This document shows, piece by piece, positions 58,689 to 64,000 of a stretch of DNA of 64,000 nucleotides. A model generated the notes under the pieces. It had not been told where the DNA came from and searched no databases. It saw only the letters and a list, made by a program, of their open reading frames with translations. A program made the translations under genes and the position numbers. Each line of letters begins with the position of its first letter. Within the stretch, counting starts at the first letter, position 1. Source of the stretch: Dioscorea cayenensis subsp. rotundata (taxonomy: Eukaryota > Streptophyta > Magnoliopsida > Dioscoreales > Dioscoreaceae). The stretch lies in contig NC_052479.1 in the NCBI RefSeq assembly GCF_009730915.1, positions 806,001-870,000 on the forward strand, in the 5' to 3' direction.

Positions 58689-59444
58689 GAGTCCCTTTCA
58701 ATTGGTAAAAGATTTTTCTGGACAAATGTGCAAACTGATCCGATTTGGGTTAACTTAGACCGTTTCATTGTTAATAGCGCGTGGGGTGGATTACTTCCCA
58801 AAAATGATTATGAACAGTCTTCCGAGATTAGGATTTGACCATGTGCCAATTTGTCTGGAAGTTGGCAATCACTATTCTAACCCAAAACCTTTCCGATATG
58901 AATTGACCTAGTCCATAATGGAAGGATTTCAAGAGTTAGTGTAATAGTGGTGGACGGAGTTACCACCTATTGGCTATGGCACCTTTATCTTTTTTAAAAA
59001 GGCGGTGGGCTAAATTTAGCTTCGGCTCTTCTAAGCTTAGGAATCTAGTTTTGCTACAAGAGGTGGAAGCATTGGACATCGCAAAGGAATCAAGAAGCAA
59101 ACACTTTTGGAGTCTTGACCGGAGCAGGTTCTTTTTGAGAATTTGGGGAAGTTCCGTAAACAAGAAGAGATTTATTGGAAGCAAATATCAAGACTGCAAA
59201 AAAAGGTTCTTTTCCTTGAGAATCTCGAGAAAAGAAGATGCAATTGACTTCTGACAGCAACGTGTGTGATGTGCCCCTCAGGGATAGAATTTTTTGACCA
59301 TCTTTTCATTCAGTGTTCTTTCACTAGGCAGGTGTGAGATTATTGTGTTTGACTTCTTTGGCTGCCTGAACCGCCTATGTCTATACACCACATTTGGGGA
59401 TCCTAGAGGTCGCTAGTGAGACCGTCAAGGAGGGACATGGGGGA
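58689..59444 (+). pseudogene. Second LINE, segment 1: endonuclease end, linker, zinc-binding domain
   Basis: Translations give FFWTNVQTDPIWVNLDRFIV (endonuclease end) and WAKFSFGSSKLRNLVLLQEV (linker before RT). Then, with no RT in between, CVMCPSG followed by FDHLFIQCSFTRQV gives the zinc-binding domain. The reverse transcriptase has thus been deleted; the junction lies near 59225-59260. The element shares its linker with the old LINE at 22.4 kb, so both belong to related L1-type families. Confidence 0.75.
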
Positions 59445-59449
59445 TTTAG

Positions 59450-60634
59450 TGTTAGTAATAATCAATCTAATCAAATTAGGGTTAAAAAAAATCGTTCTAA
59501 TCAAACTAGGACTATCAATTACAATTAATTGAAATTTAATCAACAATTTATTAATCATCAAGGATCGAACACATGAACACATGAATATATGTGATAGATC
59601 AAGGTTGCCTCATAGAGATTTCACAAGCGCAAAATCCTCCAACGCGCGCACACAATGTTCTCGAACTTTTCATCATATGGAAGAAGTGATGGCTTCTTTT
59701 GCTCCAAGAAACTAATGTGAATATTAGGGGTTTTGTCGTAGTCGTCTTTGTGGCAATCACAAATTAGTTCAAAAACCCCAATCTTATATCAGATATATTT
59801 TTAGGGAGTATATATTGAGATAAGGTTAGAACATTTAGCGTGGGACACGTTTAGGATCACTACATCTTCAGCAAATTAGTTCAAACTAATTTTAATAATC
59901 ATAATCATGTCCATCAGCAAATTGCAATTTATTCCAAGGATTAGAGATATTCATATGTGAGTGAGACCCAATATAATATTTTACATATTAGTTCCTCTAT
60001 TAATAAATATTCCATATAAGTGGTTATGATTAGACCACCATGACACTGTGGATCCCCACTTTCCTTATACTATTAGACATAAAATGATTTTTAAAAAACA
60101 TGTATAATAATATATATTTTATATATAATAAAATACTTTCAAAAAATTTACTGGTTGACACTATCAAAGTAATATTATTTGTACATAAGATTTAATAATA
60201 TTTTCAGGTAATAAAGATTTTCTGTAGTAACTCTTTTATTCTATGATAGTGTTTGGTCTAAAATTTTTGTATGGTCCAGTTTAATATTTATCAACTACAA
60301 ATATCCACAATGTTACTAAAAGTCTCCACTCTAGTGGCTAAGACATACCACTCTATCACATATAATAGTACATCATGTGATAACCAATAATGAATACAAA
60401 ATTATATTTTATCTCATAGGTTGTGAACTATTTTGGTTGCAAGGAACATAGATAATCATGTCTCACTTTAATAATCTCTATCATTAATTTGAACTCTATA
60501 CAATGCAAGCACAAAATAATATATCATCAAACATGAATAACACAACACCCATAATTATGTATACAATAAAATAAAACTATTTTATTATTAAACAATAACT
60601 AAAATTGGCTTTTGTAGGGCATACTAGTTTTTCA
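59450..60634. mobile_element. Solo LTR, 1.2 kb, perfect 5 bp target duplication
   Basis: It begins TGTTAGTAATAATC and ends CTAGTTTTTCA, flanked by tttag on both sides (59445-59449 and 60635-60639). No coding capacity. Removing it with one tttag rejoins the LINE frame (reading GDLVVKAL across the site), which supports the boundaries. Superfamily not determined; probably Ty1/copia from the TGTTAG start. Confidence 0.8.
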
Positions 60635-60639
60635 TTTAG

Positions 60640-60930
60640 TTGTAAAGGCGCTTGTGTGAAATATTTGTCTTTTTAGAAATAATCAAATCTTTAATGCTAA
60701 TGTCTTGCCAACACGTGTACTTATCTTGAAGATTAATTGTATGATTTTGTCCTGGTTCTCAGTAGTGACAGAGGGGCCTAGAGTGAAGCTGGAGGATTCC
60801 ATTTTGACCATACGAAAGCCTGGAGTTTTTAGGACCTCGAGCGGAGGAGGCTAGTAGGGCTCCGACATCAGAGGAGGTTTAGGGTTAGAGCACGAGCTAG
60901 GGTTTTATTTGGAGTGGGGCTGGAGGAAGC
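60640..60930 (+). pseudogene. Second LINE, segment 2: C-terminal end
   Basis: The translation continues the zinc-binding region with NICLFRNNQIFNANVLPTRV, then SWFSVVTEGPRVKLEDSIL, the usual end of L1-type ORF2, followed by a probable 3' UTR. An in-frame TGA replaces the tryptophan expected before NICL. No A tract is visible, so the 3' boundary is uncertain. Confidence 0.7.
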
Positions 60931-61029
60931 ATGTCTTTACGCACTCTTGTTGTTTTTGCCTTCTGTTGTTGCTGTTTGTGTTTTTTATTTTAGTAGTGGT
61001 ATCACAGCTAGTAGTATGATGTTGTCTGC

Positions 61030-64000
61030 CTTTTTTGTAATATATAATTTTAGTAGGTTAATTTTTATTGATAAATTTTCAATCACAACAGTTAGAGATT
61101 TCCCTTACTATAGCCTATGAAAATTTTCCCAAATTTCGACTACAAAATTGAATTTGACACATATAAAAATTTAAAATTTTGTTTTCTCATTAATATAAAC
61201 TATTTGCAATTTCTATTTTTTTACACGATAAAAAGTTAATATTTCCATTTAAAAATCTATTTTCTTTAGTATATATTTTTTGAGAATGTGAGATTTTTGT
61301 ACTATATAAATTTTGTAGGTAAATTATTAGCGATAAATTTTCAATCACAAAAGTTAGAGATTTTCCCTTGCTATAGCCTATAAAAATTTTCTTAAATTTC
61401 AATGGCAAAATTGAAGTTGATGTTTATACAAATTCAAAGTTTTGTTATATATTTTTTAATAATCAGAGATTTTTTTAATATATAATTTTTGTAGGTAAAT
61501 TTTTAATGATAAATTTTCAATCGCAAAAGTTAGATATTTCCCCTTACTATAGGCTATGAAAATTTTCTAAAATTTTGATCACAAAATTTAAGTTAACAGG
61601 TATAAAAATTTAAAGTTTTTTTTCTTAAAAGATAAACTACTTGCAATTTCTAATTTTTTTAAGCGATCAAAAATTTTTATTTTCATTTAAAAATCTATTT
61701 TTTTTGTTATCTATTTTTTTTACTGTGAGATTTTTGTAATATATAATTTTTACAGGTTAATTTTTATTGATAAATTTTCAATCACAAAAGTTAGAGATTT
61801 TCCCTTACTATAGCCTATGAAAATTTTCAAAAATTTTGATCACAAAATTGGATTTGACACGAATAAAAATTTAAAGTTTTATTTTATCATTAATATATAC
61901 TATTTGCAATTTCTATTTTTTTACACGATAAAAAATTAATATTTTCATATAAAAATCTATTTTTTAGTATATATTTTTGAGAATGTGAGATTTTTGTAAT
62001 ATATAATTTTTGTAGCTTAATTCTTAACGATAAATTTTCAATCACAAAAAATAGAGATTTTCCCTTGCTATATAGCCTATGAAAATTTTCCCAAATTTCA
62101 ATGACAAAATTGAAGTTGATGTTTATACAAATTTAAAGTTTTGTTATATATTTTTCATGAATGAGATATTTTTGTAATATATAATTTTGTAGGTAAATTT
62201 TAATGATAAATTTTCAATAACAAAAGTAAAAGATTTCCCCTTATTATAGCCTATCAAAATTTTGCCAAATTTCGATGACAAATTTTAAATTGAAAGGTAA
62301 AAAAATTTAAAGTTTTGTTTTCTAGAAAAGACAAACAATTTGCAATTTCTAATTTTTTACGCGATCAAAAATTTTTATTTTTATTAAAAAATCTATTTTT
62401 TTGTTACATGTTTTTTTCGGTGTGAGATTTTTGTAATGTATAATTTTTTTAGGTTAATTTTTATTGATAAATTTTCATTCGCAGAAGTTAGAGATTTTCC
62501 ATTATTATAGCTCATGAATATTTTCCAAATTTCGATGGCAAAATTGAAGGTTACATTTATACAAATTTAAAGTTTTGTTATATATTTTTTCAAAATGAGA
62601 GATTTTTTCAATATATAATTTTTGTTGATTAAATTTTAATAATAAATTTTCAATCACAAAAGTTAGCGATCTTCCCTTACTATAGCTTATAAAAATTTTC
62701 CCAAATTTCGATCAAAAAATTGAAGTTGACATGTATAAAAATTTAAAGTTCTGTTTTCTCATTAATATAAACTATTTGCAATTTCAATTTTTTTAGTATA
62801 TATTTATTGAGAATTTGTGATTTTTGTAATATGTAATTTTTGTAGATTAATTTTCAATGATAAATTTTCAATCACAAAAGTTAGAGATTTTCATTTACTA
62901 TAGCCTATGAAAATTTGCCCAAATTTCAATGACAAAATTGAAGTTGATGTTTATGCAAATTTAAAGTTTAGTTATATACTTTTTAAGAATCAGAGATTTT
63001 TGTAATATATAATTTTTGGAGGTTAATTTCTAATCATAAATTTTTAATCACAAAAGTTAGATATTTTCTCTTACTATAACCAATGAAAATTTCCCTAAAT
63101 TTTGTTCAGAAGATTTAAGTTGACAGGAATAAAAATTTACAGTTTTTTCCTTAAAAAAATAACTATTTGCAATTTCTAAGTTTTTACGCAATCAAAATTT
63201 TTTATTTTTATTTAAAAATATATTTTTTTGTTATATGTTTTTTCGACTGTGAGATTTTTGTAATATATTATTTTCGTAGGTTAATTTTTATTGATAAATT
63301 TTCATTCACAAAACTTAGAGATTTTCATTTACTATAGCCTATGAAAACTTTCCCAAATTTCGATTACAAAACTGAATTTGACACGTATAAAAATTTAACG
63401 TTTTGTTTTCTCATTAATATAAACTATTTGCAATTTCTATTTTTACACGATAAAAAGTTAATATTTCCAATTAAAAATCTATTTTTTTAGTAAATTTTTT
63501 TTGAGAATGTGAGATTTTTGTAATATATAATTTTTGTAGTGTAATTCTTAACGATAAATTTTCAATCACAAAAGTTAGAGATTTTCCCTTGCTATATAGT
63601 CTATGAAAATTTTCCCAAATTTCATTGACGAAATTGAAGTTGATGTTTATACAAATTTAAAGTTTGGTTATATATTTTTCAAGAATGAGATATTTTTGTA
63701 ATTTATAATTTTAATAGGTTAATTTTAATGATAAATTTTCAATAACAAGAGTAAAAGATTTCCCCTTACTAGAACCTATGAAAATTTTGCAAAATTTCGA
63801 TGACAAAATTTAAGTTGAAAGGTATAAAAATTTAAAGTTTTGTTTTCTAAAAAGATAAACAATTTTCAATTTCTAATTTTTTACACGATCAAAATTTTTA
63901 TTTCTATTTAAAAATCTTTTTTTTTGTTATATGTTTTTTCGGATGTGAGATTTTTTTAGGTTAATTTTTATTTATAAATTTTTAATCACAAAAGTTAGAG
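61030..64000 (+). repeat. AT-rich tandem array with higher-order organisation
   Basis: The phrase gataaattttcaatcacaaa with small changes recurs at about 61069, 61331, 61507, 61767, 62028, 62201, 62463, 62639, 62857, 63034, 63289, 63549, 63727 and 63969. The spacings are 262, 176, 260, 261, 173, 262, 176, 218, 177, 255, 260, 178 and 242. Long monomers hold an extra ctatttgcaatttct...aaaaatctattttt segment that short ones lack. The pattern long-short-long repeats with a period near 697 in the first two sets, is disturbed at 62463-63288, and resumes at 63289. The array runs past the right edge. No coding potential. Confidence 0.85.

Noticed and set aside
1..64000. CRISPR array, bacterial operon, rRNA or tRNA gene
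   Set aside because: None seen. Spaced repeats here are tandem or transposon-derived, genes have spliceosomal introns, and no rRNA or intact tRNA text was recognised.

Overview
The window is nuclear DNA of a flowering plant. It holds intron-rich plant gene families (a root UVB sensitive protein, a full-size PDR/ABCG transporter, DDB2 with its plant-type zinc knuckle, and a plant inositol kinase) set among many plant transposable elements. The introns and intergenic DNA are AT-rich and compact. A non-grass monocot is a guess from the general look, not a demonstrated fact.

Layout, left to right. From 1 to 10.9 kb there is no intact gene. This part has AT-rich DNA, two diverged copies of a 1.1 kb repeat, a 270 bp tandem duplication, a Ty1/copia element truncated before its reverse transcriptase, and the facing remains of a Mutator-like transposase and a plant-mobile-domain gene. 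From 11.2 to 20 kb lie three genes: mitoribosomal protein mS34 (minus), a kinase-less legume-lectin-like membrane protein (plus, divergent from mS34), and myo-inositol 3-kinase (minus, two exons). From 20.3 to 33.5 kb a set of nested insertions is built on one old LINE. Into it went a long Ty3/gypsy-type solo LTR (itself carrying a hAT element and a second gypsy solo LTR), a CACTA mini-element, another solo LTR and a younger LINE. Most layers have recognisable target-site duplications.

From 33.6 to 57.2 kb are three larger genes. A RUS5-like gene (plus, 15 exons) converges on an ABCG31-like PDR transporter (minus, 24 exons), which is followed by DDB2 (minus, 11 exons). Between RUS5 and ABCG31 lies an inverted partial copy of ABCG31 exons 21-22. 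A tRNA-derived SINE with a 16 bp target duplication sits about 0.5 kb upstream of the ABCG31 start. From 57.8 kb to the end there are a Harbinger-type MITE, a second LINE split by a solo LTR, and an AT-rich tandem array with alternating monomer lengths that runs off the right edge.

The genes do not form a pathway. Individually they act in mitochondrial translation (mS34), phytate synthesis (inositol 3-kinase), plastid or light-related development (RUS), export of lipidic or hormone substrates (ABCG31), and recognition of UV-damaged DNA by the CUL4-DDB1 ligase (DDB2). The exon models come from splice signals and conserved protein sequence only. Boundaries may be off by a few bases where more than one AG is possible.
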